Shown in pieces: positions 48,837 to 61,081 of a DNA stretch of 64,000 nucleotides. Position numbers and translations under genes: made by a program. How positions within the stretch are numbered: position 1 is the first letter of the stretch; each line of letters opens with the position of its first letter. Origin of the DNA: Voacanga thouarsii (Eukaryota > Streptophyta > Magnoliopsida > Gentianales > Apocynaceae); assembly GCA_026120185.1 (NCBI GenBank), contig JANUWF010002022.1, forward strand, positions 496,001 to 560,000, given 5' to 3'. A model generated the notes under the pieces. The model was not told the DNA's origin. It worked only from the letters and a program-made list of their open reading frames with translations, and ran no database searches.

Positions 48837-51145
48837 CTTGTAACACCTCACTACCTAGGCCCAACAGGGCCGGGGATGACCACCCGTTTAAAGGATATGG
48901 GGTCTTTATAACTAGGACACACAACAAAAATAAACAATACTTTAAGATTTAGAACTTATTACAACCCAAAAATTCAAGAATAAATCCGAAATACAAATTG
49001 TTCACTCTCAACTCCCAAAGCATTACATAAATTAAATAACAAAATATCTTCCAAGGTAGGTAACAACTAGCTACTCATCCCCACAGTAGGATCGACCTGA
49101 AATCCTGGTAAAAAGGGTGATGAGATAAAAATCTCAGTAAGTCCATGTGTGCTTTGAGTGTCCAGTGAAAACAATTCATGAATACAAGGTGTAAGAACTT
49201 TAAAAGAAAAGTACTGGCAAGCAATAAATAATATTAAAAGTCAAGAGTGGCGTTTTGGCTTTTCCAACCATACATGAACAATAAAATCAACCACTCAAAG
49301 GGCAGCCATGGGTTACCACACGTTGGGCCCCATAACCATACAGCGGTCAGAATGCCATACTTTGTGCAGACTGACAAAAGGTAGGTGATCGGCCTACCAG
49401 GTAAGATACTCCTTCTTCTTTACACCCAAACAAAACTGGTTGTCCACTCCGGCAACACACAGTCCACATGATTGAAACCTGCTAGCTCGAACCGGTATGA
49501 CTAAGTAGTACTGACGTTTCTCTAAGTTGAGTTCACCTTCTAGAGGTGGCTTCCTGTCAGAAGACTCACTCTTACTATTCAAAACTAGTACTACTAGTCT
49601 ACCCTTATTGAGTACTCAACGTTTGATTGTCCCACTTGGGAGAAAACTGATAAAATGTAGTTTTGCTTGAAAATGGCAATCAAAGGTTTTTAATGTCCAT
49701 GTAAAAATTTGTTTTAGAAACAGTTTGGTGTTTGAGTAAACCTGCTTGAAGATTTTCAAATAATTAGTTTGACTAAAACAAGAAAGGAAACAATCCTTAA
49801 TTGCCTTTACCAAATTAGTGCTCACATACTTGTGTTTAGCTTGCCATGGTAACCTTTTACAACAAACAAGTTTTATGTAGGGGCTTACCTGATCCTGTGC
49901 TTGAGATAAAATAAAGATCTCCAAAAGCTGACCTAACCCCGCTTGGGGTAAACATAAGCCATAATTAAACTCAAGCCAAAGTTTACTTCCATAAATAATC
50001 CTAGCTCAACTTACTACAATTATGACCCTAGTGTCCCAAGCTTTAAGGCTAGATAAAAGGGTTTATAAAATAAATCTAGTTTGATATTAAAATAACTAAG
50101 GTTTGTGAAATAGTTACTAATAAATTGTAGGTTTAAATCTTGCTATAAATAAATTAGGGTTTATTTGATGAGGGATCCTAGGTCCTAGATGATATTATTT
50201 AAAATAATGATTTATAATAACTAATGGTTAGAAAATAATTGGTAAATAAAATTAATAATAAGTAAATTTTAATATATTTTGATTAAAAGGGAATAAATAA
50301 ATTTTATTAGTATTTATGAACATATAACTTACAAGATTGATATTTTAACTATCATGATTATTTATAAGAATAGGCTTTATTTAATATTATTATTATATAT
50401 AATATTTTTATACTTTAATTTTAATAAAAGATATAATTTATTTGGTTAAAATATCATTATTTCATATGACAATCCAAATCTACATTTTCCTAGGGTTTTC
50501 GAAATCACTAGAAGGAACTATCGTATTAATTTTTATTGATGAAGTCAAATTGGCTAACTTAAATATCTTAGGGACAACAATGTGATGATCATAATTCCTA
50601 TTGCTAACCATAATCATGAACATATACTCTACACCAATCAACAAAACATCCAAATTATGAATAAAAGCATAGATCCAAATCTACCAACACATGATCCAAA
50701 CTCCACTAAACATAATCATATTCATGGCCTCAACAAGAATACAAGAACATAAAACCCTATTCACCAAAGGTGACATGATCTCTAACATGCTCAATCATTC
50801 ATACTACTCACGACATAAAGACATGCATCAAACCTTAAAAACGCCATAAAGTTCAACCAAGACAAATCATCTCATGCATCAATCCCAACTCCATCATATA
50901 AACACATTCATTCTCATGCTTCAATCTCAACTCTATCACAAAAAACATGCTCAAACTTTAATCATAATCCATCATTTTCCAATAACATCCTAAAGACATG
51001 AGTCTAGAAACTAAAGAGAAGGTTGAAGAGGCTTACTTGAATGATGACTACCTTGAAGACGTTTTAAGAGAATGCTCACGCTTGGTAGATTTGATCCGTC
51101 TAAGGAGGAAGAAGAAAAATGGCCATGGTTGGAGTAACCATTAGG

Positions 51146-51147
<2 letters not shown>

Positions 51148-51197
<50 letters not shown>
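51148..51197. repeat. (GA)n microsatellite in G1 5' LTR
   Basis: About 50 bp of GA repeat at the position equivalent to 39406-39449. Confidence 0.95.
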
Positions 51198-51201
<4 letters not shown>

Positions 51202-51754
51202 AAAGTTTATTAACATATATTCATTAAGATTAAAGATGGAAGAAGATGGAGTTAATTGTTCATGCTTATCTTGAAGGTGTTCTTGAGCCCTCAAGAAAAT
51301 TCTGGTTTTTATCCAAAAGTGGAACTTTGATTTCAGCGTTTGATGTTAAAAATTGCAGAAATGGATTCAAGAGGATGAGTAGGTGTGATCTGGAGTTTTT
51401 GGAGAAGATTGGAGAGGTTTTGAGTGGTCTTAGGTATGAGAATGGTGGTAGGTGTTCTTGGAGTTTTGGAGAGAATGGAGAGAATGGGAGAAAGGCTGCC
51501 TGAAATTTTGCTTAGAAAGAGTGGCCGAATGGATTGGAGAGTTTTGGTAATTGAATTTTCAGATTTGGGAGAAAAAGGAAAGCTGGTTGTTAGAAATTCA
51601 AAAGGGATGATTTAGGGAATAGATTATGGTAGTAAATATGGTAAGAAGATCTTGATTGATGAAGGTCTTTTGGAAGCTTCAATGGCCAACTGAGTTGCTG
51701 GAATTCTGCTGAGATGAATGTTGGTTGAATGAGCTTTAGGGTGGCCGAAGTATG

Positions 51755-53544
51755 TGTTAGGATGTATGCTCTCTTAGACTAAGCTTCTGATGTAAAAATA
51801 GAATGTTTTAATAAAAGAATTTATTTTCAAAAATTGTTTGTGAATTTACAATTTTATTTGTGCGCGAATACGTTTGGAAAAGACCCGTTGTATTTAAGTA
51901 AGTGGTCCATGTGAATGGAGGTCTTTTACAGTAAGGTATGAATCACATGTTACTTAGCACATAAACTGTTGTTCTTAACCGATTGATGAGAATGTGAATC
52001 TCATCATGTTTAGGTTATTATGTTGTGAATTCTAAATGGGGAATGACTTACCTTTAGTAAGTGAGTAGTCCACTCACTTCATGACATAAGCTTATTTCGA
52101 ATACGTAGAACAGGACTTGTAGTAGTGGTTTCTTAAAAGTACTATATGGTAGAAACCTAGACTACTACCGCTACAGCGTGGACTAGTATTCTATGACTTG
52201 AATATGAGTTGGTGGTCTGACGAAAGTGGAAGCATATACTTTGATATGCTATAGTTGAGGTTCTATCGTAGGGCCAATATACTTGCCTGTTGAGTATGTG
52301 TGACTAGTTAGTTAAAACAGACTTGTACAAGATAGTTTCTATACTATATCGCCTCTTGTGGTTGTCTGAATGATCTGAATATCCAGGGCCCTGGGAAACA
52401 TGACTTGGATATTTGCTTTAGGGTAGCTCCTTTGGAAAGCGGAAACAATCTTGGAGGTCGTGGATCATTGGACTAGAGGTTTAAGGATGGTAGATGTCAT
52501 TTAGAGAGGTGTTAGTACACTTCTTCCCCTCTAAATGTACGGCGATGTATAGAGGTGTATTTTAGTCATTACACCTGTAGGTCAGAGACTTTGCTAACGC
52601 AACATTGTCTTGGGGTCAATATTTCCTTATGATGATTTTAGAAAATATTTAAAATGCAAAATACAGCTATTTATATGATAAGGGTATTTTGGTCATTTTA
52701 GTAGCCAAGGCGGTGTGTCTTTTGGTCTCCAGTATAGACCGTGAGTCCTAATTAAATACAGGTTAAGGAATTGATCTTGAATTGAATGAAATTATTTTAT
52801 TTAAGTAGCCTAATTTAATTATCGGGTTAGAATAAAATAAAGGTCCATGAAGAAAGAATTAATTAAATTGGTTTAGTGGGTTAATTAATTATTCAGGGTT
52901 TTGGCCCAGTCTGAATAATTATGGATTAATCTGGGATTAAACTGATTTAGGCTTATTTAATTGGACTGGTATATTTGGGTTGGAAAATTAATTATTTGTT
53001 GGGCCGTTAAGTTGGTTCTAACTAGAATAATTAATTAAACCCAATAGGTTAAACTAAGAGTCCAATGGCCCAATCCAATTTAACCTAGGGTCTTTTTATT
53101 TAGGTTAAACAAGGGGATTAGGGTTGGGATAATAATGATCGTTGTTTTACCACGCAAGAGTGACAGCTTCTTCTTGGTAGAGCCAGACGTCTCTCTCTCT
53201 CTCTAGAAAATTCCCTAACTCGTTAGTTATTCACCAAACGGTAGTTTGGCAGGCCATATACTGGAAGATCGAGGGTTCGACATTGACATACATGCAAAGG
53301 CAGAGTAGGAGGCTTGTAGGAATCGCACCAGAGGTTTCTACCAGCACACCTACACCGGTTGTACACGTTCCGGTACAGCCAACACTTAGAACGAGAAAAA
53401 AAGATAAAATTTTTAAAACCTCGGGATTGGGATAGGGTGCAACCGGCGCCGGCCCTGCCATGGAATCCCTGTTCTTATTTTTTCAGTTTTTTTTATGTTC
53501 GCTTCCGCTGCGTGCTCCGTGTTTTCCCACTTTTCATACCTTCT
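51755..53544 (+). mobile_element. Solo LTR, third family (Copia-like), copy 3
   Basis: This 1790-bp LTR starts TGTTAGGATGTATGCTCTC. Its right end is mutated (...CATACCTTCT). The flanking target duplication is gtatg (51750-51754) against atatg (53545-53549). The uninterrupted sequence in the partner G1 LTR (around 40009-40022) confirms the insertion point. The last 400 bp differ from the other two copies and are GC-richer, so a variant U5 is likely. Confidence 0.9.
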
Positions 53545-54594
53545 ATATGGTGTACAATAGTGAGGGAATTTTTTGGATGTTTGAGGCTTAATCCATGGAA
53601 GTTTGCTTGAATATTTTGCTAGAATTTTGGACTCCAATTTATGGCTTGATTGTAGTGATTGATGGAGAGATTTTAGGAGCAGCCATTGAGGTTTTCGTGC
53701 AGGACAATGGTGAGGAAGATGAAGTTCTGTTCATGGCTGACCAATGTGGGATTTACAGAAAAATGGGATAAGTTTCGGACAAGGGTGAAGAAGAAACAAA
53801 ATTGGAATTTTCTAGTTGGTTTTTTCACAAGGCTTGCTGGAAATTCTGTGCAGATTTTTCTGCCATGCTTCTGCCAATTTACAGAAGGTTTAAAGGGGTT
53901 TTGGATGGTCTTTTAAGGCTGGTTTCCAGTATTCTTTATGGAGGAAAGACAAGGTTGAATTGCTGATTGAAAAATTGGAAGAAACAGCTTGGTTCTTGGC
54001 TCATCAAGCTACGAAAACTGCTCAGAAATTTTCCTGGTTTGCACTGTTTTTTGAGCAGTCCGGTTTTGGCTGAAATTTTCAGTCTTCAAGCTAAGGGAAT
54101 TGGTTATTGTTCTGGCAGTATTCGAGAGGGAAAGATGGCTGAAGATTTTGACAATTGAACTGATCAAGAAGCTGAAAAAAATTCCAGATTACTACATGAA
54201 GAAGATGAATACACATAGGTTGGAGTTTGAAGGTTCAACCATGGAGATTAATTCTCTTGGGAACCTTCCATAACTCTTTCCCATTTTCAGTCAACAAGAT
54301 ATCCTCACATAGACATTTTCGAAACCTCAATATCACAGCACCTTACTAGAATTTTTTGGAAATAAAATTGGCTTAGATAAATTGAACAATTTAATTGATT
54401 AAGAATTAAGGAAAACTAGAGATCAAAAAGGGTATGAATCCCTTATAAATTTTTGTAGGGCACAAGAGTATGATTAGGATATTCCTTTCATGTCTCCCCT
54501 AGGACAACACTCCTACTCCTCCCTAAGGCATGCAAGGGTCGAAATACAGCCTACCTAACAAAAATAAAATTGAATCATGCTAAAACTCAAATGA

Positions 54595-54660
54595 CAGAAT
54601 TTGAACTCAAGACCTCAAGAATTAATTTTAAAACTCTAACCACTAAACCACAACAACTCT
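54595..54660 (-). other. tRNA-like box A/box B segment in LTR
   Basis: Counterpart of 41044-41109 in the G1 5' LTR, with the same order of box A-like and box B-like blocks on the minus strand. Confidence 0.58.
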
Positions 54661-54902
54661 TATTCTTATTTTCTCTCCCAAATATTTTTCCTATTTAATC
54701 CTCAAGCTATCTCCCTATTTCCACATCAATCAAAATTACCATTTTTTCTTTCTTACTCAATAAGCACAATTAAGCCTTCTAGATTATAAATCACATATCC
54801 AAAGCAAATAAAATCATACAAAAATATATTTATGCATGCAAGAAAATATGATATGCATCCTGACCCCCTTACTCTAGGGTTAGTTTTAATTGGGGTTTCA
54901 CA

Positions 54903-57900
54903 CAACCTGCTCAATAAAAGCACTCCCCTGAAAACATGATATAAAAATGGTGTGAGATTGGCATCTTAGTAAGTCCCCTGTATGCAAATATCATGTTAAA
55001 CATTTCGTGTGTACAGGTTTATCAAAATCACAAACTATGTTTTCAAATCAACTTTCATCAATAAATAGCCATTTAGTGGAACAACATACATCATTTTCAA
55101 AATAATTCTCAACAAGCCATCCACTCATCAATACCATAGAATCATAAAGTAGGGATTAGTAATGATTTAATAATAATATCAAGTACATATCATGATAGTT
55201 TCCCAGTGTAACCATTCAACACTGGGCATTGGGTGATCCACCTACCAGGGTGAGATACTCCTCCAATACATCGGTTGTCCAATCTGAAAAAATAAAGTCC
55301 ACATGGACTAAGATGCTAGCTCAGACCAGCCTGACTATGTAGTACTGTCATCTCTTTAAGTAGAGTCCCTCTTCTGGAGGTTGTCTCTTGCTAAAAGACT
55401 CACTCTAACTTTTCAAGACTAGTACCACTAGCCTACCCCCGCTAAGTACTCAACGTTCACCATTTAGGTGCAGAATTATTTTCCTTGTTTTCACAATCAC
55501 TGATTACCTTATTTTTGCAAAACATGATTTTCACATCAAGTTTTTCAAAACATTTTGATCATAAAGGAAAGGAAACTATTTTTCAGTTAAAAGTTGAGAT
55601 TTGATAAAACTTTTAGAGATTAAAATATTTACGTTCTCAATCCAAGTATTAAAATACCACAATAACATCTCATCGTGTTTCAACCATCATTTCAGTTATC
55701 ATGTCAATCACTATATTGACACCATTTCAATATCATTATTCAAAAGACTTGCAAACATGTACTATTTAACAAAATAGGTATGCAATAATTTACTTGAATA
55801 TTCTCAATAATCAACCAAAGTAATGCTTGACCTCACTTCCACTTTCTTTCTTATCTAGAATCAATGATTTTACAATTAGAATCCAAATATCTATCCCCTA
55901 TCATCACGCATCATGCATCCCCATGATATTATTAATCACTTAAATCCTCCATGGCATCTAGATGGCTTAATTTATGAAATCACCTCTATATCTTTCCTTT
56001 GTCATGCATCTCATCATTATGCATGCATATACTCACTTTAAATAATCAACATAGCAACCCTTTTATTCTACTATTATTCAATCCATATAATAACCCTATT
56101 TTCATTCAAAGATTTCATATTTAACCAACATGCAATAGATCTAGGTCATCATAGAAATATTTAATCATATTCAAATGCCATATATGCCTAGTTCAATATA
56201 TTGCACCATCAAAACTCATTAATCTATTCTAATCATGCTTTCATGCTAGGCTTCATGCATCATAACACCACCATATATTCAACTCTAAATTAAATCAGAA
56301 GAGTTGAGCCTCAAATACCTTTTGGTCAACACAAATATGAACAAAGGTAGCACCTTTGAATCTTGATTGAGTTCACTTTGGGAAGAAGAGTCGATTGGTT
56401 CCTCTATTGGCTTCCTTGGTTCGAAGGTTACACAAGATAGGGGTAAATCAGTCCTATTTTGTTTGAGATTTAGGATAAAAGAAGAAGAAGAATTGAATAA
56501 AATTTGAAGGAGATTGAAGGGTTACCTACCTTTGGTTTAGTTTTCAATTTTGGAGGTGTTTGGAGATAGAGATAGACGAACTTCTTGGAGAGGTGGCGGA
56601 TGGAATTTTGTGTATTAGGAAGGGGTTAGGGTTTAATTAAAGGCTAGTTTGATGAAGAAAATAGGTTAGGTTTAAGTATTTGAGTGTTTGGAAGAGTTGC
56701 ACTTTATTTTGGATTCTTTATCACAACAAAGAAAAAAAAAAACAGCTTTTGGTTCTACTTGTTGTAGCCAAAATTGGGCAGCTTTTGGAAGAGTTTTATG
56801 GCTGATTTTTGGTTGCTATTAGGGCCAAAAATGAGAGAGAAAAGGAGGGAAAGAGAGGCTGCCTTTCTATATATTCTTGTATTGGCCGAAAATAAGAGAA
56901 GAAAAGTAAGGGCTTTTGTATTAATATTTTTGGCTAAAACAAGGGAGAATTTGAGAGCATCAAAGCTGGAATTTTTCGTGTAGTTGTGTGTGTAAGATGG
57001 TGGCTGAAACTAGGGTGAAAGAAGGAGAGAAAATCTGGTTGTGTGTTTGACTAAAAGAATTTTGATTGGTTAAAATCACTTAGAGTAAGTTTCTCCTATA
57101 TTTTAGAGAGTTTGAGTGGAACTAAATGTCCATCAAGGTGGCGGCTAGGGGTTCTATTTTTCCAAAAAATTCAAGTAATAATAATAGGATATTAATCCAA
57201 GAAATATTTTAGTTAATATTCTAATTTACTTTAGGCAAAAATAATTAATTAAAAGATAATCATATTTAGAGATAAATTCTAATTTTTATGTGATAAAGTT
57301 GAATTTTTCTTTCTTCTTAATTCCTAACTTTCGAAAGTAACCTAATTCCATGAAATATTTATTTCAATTAAAAATTTAACATTATCTCCTTTTTTCCAAT
57401 TAAAACTCTTTAGAGAAAATTAATTTGGAGAGACTTTTCTTCTATTAAAAATAATAGCTAAAAAATTGTTTCCAAGATAAAGGCTTCTATATTTTTTTTT
57501 CCCGTAATAAATCCTTTGGATAATAACTTTAGAAAGTTCCAAATGTTAAAATATTTTAAATTCCTAAAAGATAAGAATAAAATACTAACTAGAAAATAAT
57601 AGGAATTTAATTTACTTTAATTCTTTTAAAAAAAACCTAAAATAATCTCATTTCTATATTTTAGGAGGTGGGAAATTAAGGTGGCGGTTGCCCTAATTAA
57701 TTCGGCCAAATGGAGGAAAAATAGGATTAAAAGAGCTTAATTAGGGATAAGAAGGAAAATGTTTACAAGAGTTGGGATTTGAACTCAAGTCACCGAAGAA
57801 TGCACACCAAGCTCTAACCACTATTCTACAATAATTCTTTTGTAAATATTCTTCAAATAAATTCTCATAAATCTAATTCAACTCACTTTATTATTCTTTC

Positions 57901-58094
57901 ATTAATTTCTACTCTATAAGAGCAAAAGCTCTACCACCTCATATATCACAACTATATCCAAATAAATTACTCCATGAAATATCAAACACATAAATCACAT
58001 ATGCTTCATAAAAATAGTTCAAATTTATCATAAGATGCTATGCTATGCATGACTTTCCACATGAAGTAATTGTGGTTTAAATCAGGGTATTACA
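54903..58094 (-). repeat. Element B 5' LTR, outer 3192 bp
   Basis: This is the continuation of 36866-37103 after the G1 insertion. Together they make a 3430-bp LTR. It ends GGGTATTACA at 58094, the same end as the 3' LTR at 27079. From 55478 on it aligns with 24492-27079, with visible scattered differences. It contains a tRNA-like segment at 57774-57835 and no gene. Confidence 0.9.
57774..57835 (-). other. tRNA-like box A/box B segment in LTR
   Basis: On the minus strand TAGTGGTTAGAGCTTGG (box A-like) is followed by GAGTTCAAATCCC (box B-like). This is the best preserved copy together with the one at 4401-4462. Confidence 0.58.
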
Positions 58095-58095
58095 G

Positions 58096-58954
58096 AAAGT
58101 ATTGCTTAGGACATATCTAGATGATAAAAGAAACAACTGTGGATAGTGTTGTGAAGATAGAAGATGATGAAGATGGAGGTTTATTAGTGCTCTCAACATG
58201 GGAAGACATAAGGCAATCAACACGCATCTTTATCTAGACATTTAGGCTTTTACTTTCTTGATATTCTTTCCAAGAAATTGTTGAAATGGGTAGTCATTTT
58301 TCTGATAATGTGCCCTGTTTATTAGTACTGTCTTTTGTGGTGAGCTTAGAACCAGTATTCTGCTTGTAACATGATCATAAATGTTTTTTTAGCTGAAAGA
58401 GTACTTGCTTAAGACGTGTAGCTGAAAGAGTACTTGCTTAAGGCGTGTCAAAAGGAGGATGTATCATCTAAATTAAGGTCACTCTTGGAAGAGAAGTCAA
58501 ATGATGTAGGGCTATTGGTTTCACAATGGGTGTTGAATCTTCCTCCTCAGCTTTTGCCTCATCTTTATGATGCTTTTTTTGACGAAGTCTTATGGGCTAC
58601 AGAAGATGAGGCATTGATGATTATTCTATATTCTTGATTTTCATTTTTCTCTATTTAATTTACTTGATTTTTTTCACTTTTCTTCTTTCTGAAGCCACCA
58701 AAGGAACTCCAAAATTCATTTTACTTTAAATGTTACCTTCTGATCTGTAAAATTTACATGGTATACAACAAGATCAACATTTTAATCTTTAAGTTATTCT
58801 ATATGTACTGTTTAGATGATTTAATGATTTAAGCTATATTTTTATTTTTGAGTGGGTATTGTAGCTTAAAAATGCAGCCAAGAAAAGAGGATCAAGTGGA
58901 AATGATGACAATGCTATAATATACACTAAGCCAAAAGACAAAATTTTCTGTAAG
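58096..58954 (+). pseudogene. BCCIP-like gene relic (partial, disrupted)
   Basis: Pieces match plant BCCIP (BRCA2- and CDKN1A-interacting protein) homologues, conserved eukaryotic proteins linked to DNA repair and ribosome biogenesis. The first piece (58096-58225) reads KVLLRTYLDDK, then ETTVDSVVKIEDDEDGG and, after a frameshift, ALNMGRHKAIN; about a dozen usual residues are missing after LDDK. The second (58393 or 58422 to 58610) reads LKEYLLKAC, DVGLLVSQWVLNLPPQLLPH and FFDEVLWATEDE. The third (58865-58954) is 30 codons, NAAKKRGSSGNDDNAIIYTK, with AG before and GT after it. Intron sequence separates the last two. The N-terminus is cut off by element B and the C-terminal exons were not found. 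A 29-bp duplication damages the second exon's start. Confidence 0.82.
58391..58448 (+). repeat. 29-bp tandem duplication at a splice acceptor
   Basis: Two 29-bp units (58391-58419 and 58420-58448) differ by one base and cover the 3' splice site and first codons of the second BCCIP-like exon. Only the first copy follows a T-rich tract, so splicing there would add 29 bp and shift the frame. Confidence 0.9.
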
Positions 58955-60359
58955 GTAAAAATATATCTTTCTTTATTGGCTTAATTTGTGCTTTATTTTA
59001 GACTCCTAACACTTTTCACCCAATAGTTGTTTAGCTTAGCTCCTAGTCCTTCAATTTCCCTTTGCACATTAAACAGGTCATAGATAATGAGGTTTGTGCT
59101 GGTCCTAGCTAATTATCATGATTGTCTTGTGGTATCTTTTTTTGTAGATTTCTTAATTTTTTTCATTTGATGCAATTGTTCTTTAAATTACCTTTATTTT
59201 TCTGGAGGGATGATTCATGTAAGAGGACTTGGATTTACCCCAATTGTTACATTTAAGATTGATTTGTCTATGATAGGTTAGAGGGCTTTCATAGTTTGTG
59301 ATAATGGTTTGTGAATTCAAATGAACACTAAAAAAAACTTGCTCTATACATAGTGCTCAATTAATATTTTCCACAATAGAGAGTTTGTAGTCATTATCAG
59401 TGTCAAACAAAGTAGAGAAAGTCCATAATGCTCGTCTTCCAGCAACCTAAATCGTACAATTTATGTATGTGCTAGAATTTTGGAATTAGTACCATTACAA
59501 TCATTCATGAGTTAATTTTTAACGAATTGGGCCAGAGTCTTTCTATGTGAATGTTGCTGGGAACACTTACCTTGATTTAGATTTTGCAGATTCCTCAGTA
59601 AGAAGTCTTGGCATTTGGTTACACTATACTGAAGCATTCTATCGGTATGAATAAAATAATAATTATACATGAAATCAACACCTCTTGCATTATAATCACC
59701 TAGGCTTCAGAAACTATTCTTTGAGCTTTCCGTTCAAATACATCTTTTGTAAGCCTCTCAATGTAATCTGCTAAATAATCTGGCTGCGCTAGCATGTTAG
59801 TTTGATCAAAGAAATTGTGGTCTAATAGAACTAATAAGAAGAGATTGATAAGGTAACATCATGTGCGGATTATCACTTTTTCATTTGGTGAAGTGGATGT
59901 TCATATGTTTTTTTGTTACATCCTACTGTGTCACAATTGGTAAATGAAGAATGATCAGTTAAATTTCTTGATGGAATGCAGACAGTTTACTTGTAATAAT
60001 GAAAGTGAATGGATTCTCTTATGGATTTTGTTGACATTGTTGGCCTTGGATGTAATAGGAGTTTATCCAATTAAATTGGTGGCAGGGAATTGGAAGCTTA
60101 AACATAATGAAAAGTTAAAAATTTCTTAAAACTAAAGTTTATCTATCGTGAAGGCATAGACAAAAGTTGTCTATTTGATGCATTTTGTTTGCATCCGCTT
60201 GAGTATTAAAACTAAAGTGCTTGATAATATATGGGTAGATGTTAATATGAATTGTGAAATTAACATAATGAAAATGAAAATATCGTAGGTGTATATGAAA
60301 ATACTTAGCTAATAAATTTTGCTAACAATATATTAGTCAGGGTAAGGGCTAAATTTTTA
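58955..60359. other. Unassigned AT-rich sequence, intron-like
   Basis: Starts with a GT donor-like site after the BCCIP-like exon. T-rich and AT-rich throughout. I looked for the remaining BCCIP exons and did not see them. A 61-residue frame at 59944-60129 shows no recognisable domain. Confidence 0.5.
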
Positions 60360-60983
60360 TTGTATGTTTGGATTGTGAGTTATAGGGTGTTGGAGAGTAT
60401 TAAGAGGAGTTTGGAGTCAAATGGCATTAAGGAAAATAAAAAGAGTTTTAAGAATTTTAATTTTCCAGTTAAGTTTTTGGTGAAGGACGAGGATTTTAGA
60501 GGTTTAGATGAGGAATTGGATGGGTGTTTGAGGATTCTGGATAAAATTTTTGATGTGCGTTTGAGCCATTTGAAGCCTAATTTGATTGTGGCAAAAAGAG
60601 AGGGGGAGCAAGTTTTAGAGGTTGATGAGGAGATTAGAGAAGAAGATGTTATGGGTTTAAGGAAAATAATTTTGAAAAATGCTGAATTTTTTGATGTATT
60701 GTGTTGAAACATAAAGAAGCAAATTGGCTGGGTTGAGAAAAAAGTTTCATCAAGGATGGCCATTATATTGGTAACAGAAGGAAAGAGTAGAGATGTCGGA
60801 AGGGTAGTGAAGAAAGTCGAGAAAGCTTTAGGAAACATATTGAGATTAGAAGAGCAGAGGACAAATAGTCTGAAAAGTGAAGACATGCCAGATATTTCAA
60901 AGGAAACAAGCTCTCGCCCAATGAGGATGAGCTCTAAGTCTAATAAGGTTGATCTTAGGAGAAAACACTTCAGTAGTGATGTA
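60360..60983 (+). pseudogene. Unidentified coding relic with one nonsense codon
   Basis: A single frame of over 200 codons, with codon usage and composition unlike the surrounding AT-rich DNA, is interrupted only by TGA at 60705-60707 (after FFDVLC). It reads FKNFNFPVKFLVKDEDFRG, LDEELDGCLRILDKIFDVRL and, past the stop, NIKKQIGWVEKKV and GRVVKKVEKALGNIL. It is predicted largely helical and charged. Near 60983 a GT dinucleotide after SSD may be a splice donor, since the frame beyond looks non-coding. No family was recognised. It may be the 5' part of the same gene as the zinc-finger fragment downstream, but that is only inferred from position. Confidence 0.5.
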
Positions 60984-61081
60984 GGCTTTAACTTGATTCA
61001 TTTTCTGTTATGTGTATGTACTTCTATATGTTTGTGAACCTATCTATTTAAATTAGTGAAACATTTACTTTAGAGAATTGA

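Larger units (their letters stand above)
37104..54902 (-). mobile_element. Gypsy chromovirus G1 (Tekay/Del-like), nested in B
   Basis: This complete-structure element of 17.8 kb has 3' LTR 37104-41338, polypurine tract, integrase with chromodomain, RT-RNase H, protease, gag, acidic leader ORF, primer binding site and 5' LTR 48839-54902. Without its two nested solo LTRs it would be about 13.9 kb. The flanking target duplication caact/caacc matches at 4 of 5 bases. A chromodomain after integrase and Met-tRNA priming point to the Tekay/Del type of chromovirus. The 4.2-kb LTRs are unusually long. Coding parts are inactivated mainly by nonsense codons. Confidence 0.92.
48839..54902 (-). repeat. 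G1 5' LTR with nested solo LTR
   Basis: This LTR spans TGTAACACCTCAC to GGGGTTTCACA in plus-strand reading. Removing the nested third-family LTR (51755-53544 plus one duplication) leaves about 4.27 kb, similar to the 3' LTR. It contains a (GA)n run at 51148-51197 and a tRNA-like segment at 54595-54660. The short frames inside it also occur in the partner LTR, because the LTR sequence is repeated, and are not genes. Confidence 0.93.
24492..58094 (-). mobile_element. Gypsy chromovirus element B, old and nested into
   Basis: This minus-strand element comprises a truncated 3' LTR (24492-27079), polypurine tract, decayed integrase, RT-RNase H, protease and gag, leader with a solo LTR insertion, acidic leader ORF, primer binding site, and a 5' LTR split by element G1 (36866-37103 and 54903-58094). 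Domain order with integrase last is Ty3/Gypsy. All coding parts carry many stops and frameshifts, and the integrase core has a deletion. Its right flank, 58095 onward, reads directly into a BCCIP-like exon. The matching left flank has been lost, so its target duplication cannot be checked. Confidence 0.88.

Noticed and set aside
60380..60886. 168-residue minus-strand frame opposite the unidentified coding relic
   Set aside because: It is a shadow of the plus-strand frame, with Ser/Phe-rich composition typical of an antisense reading of a Lys/Glu-rich gene.
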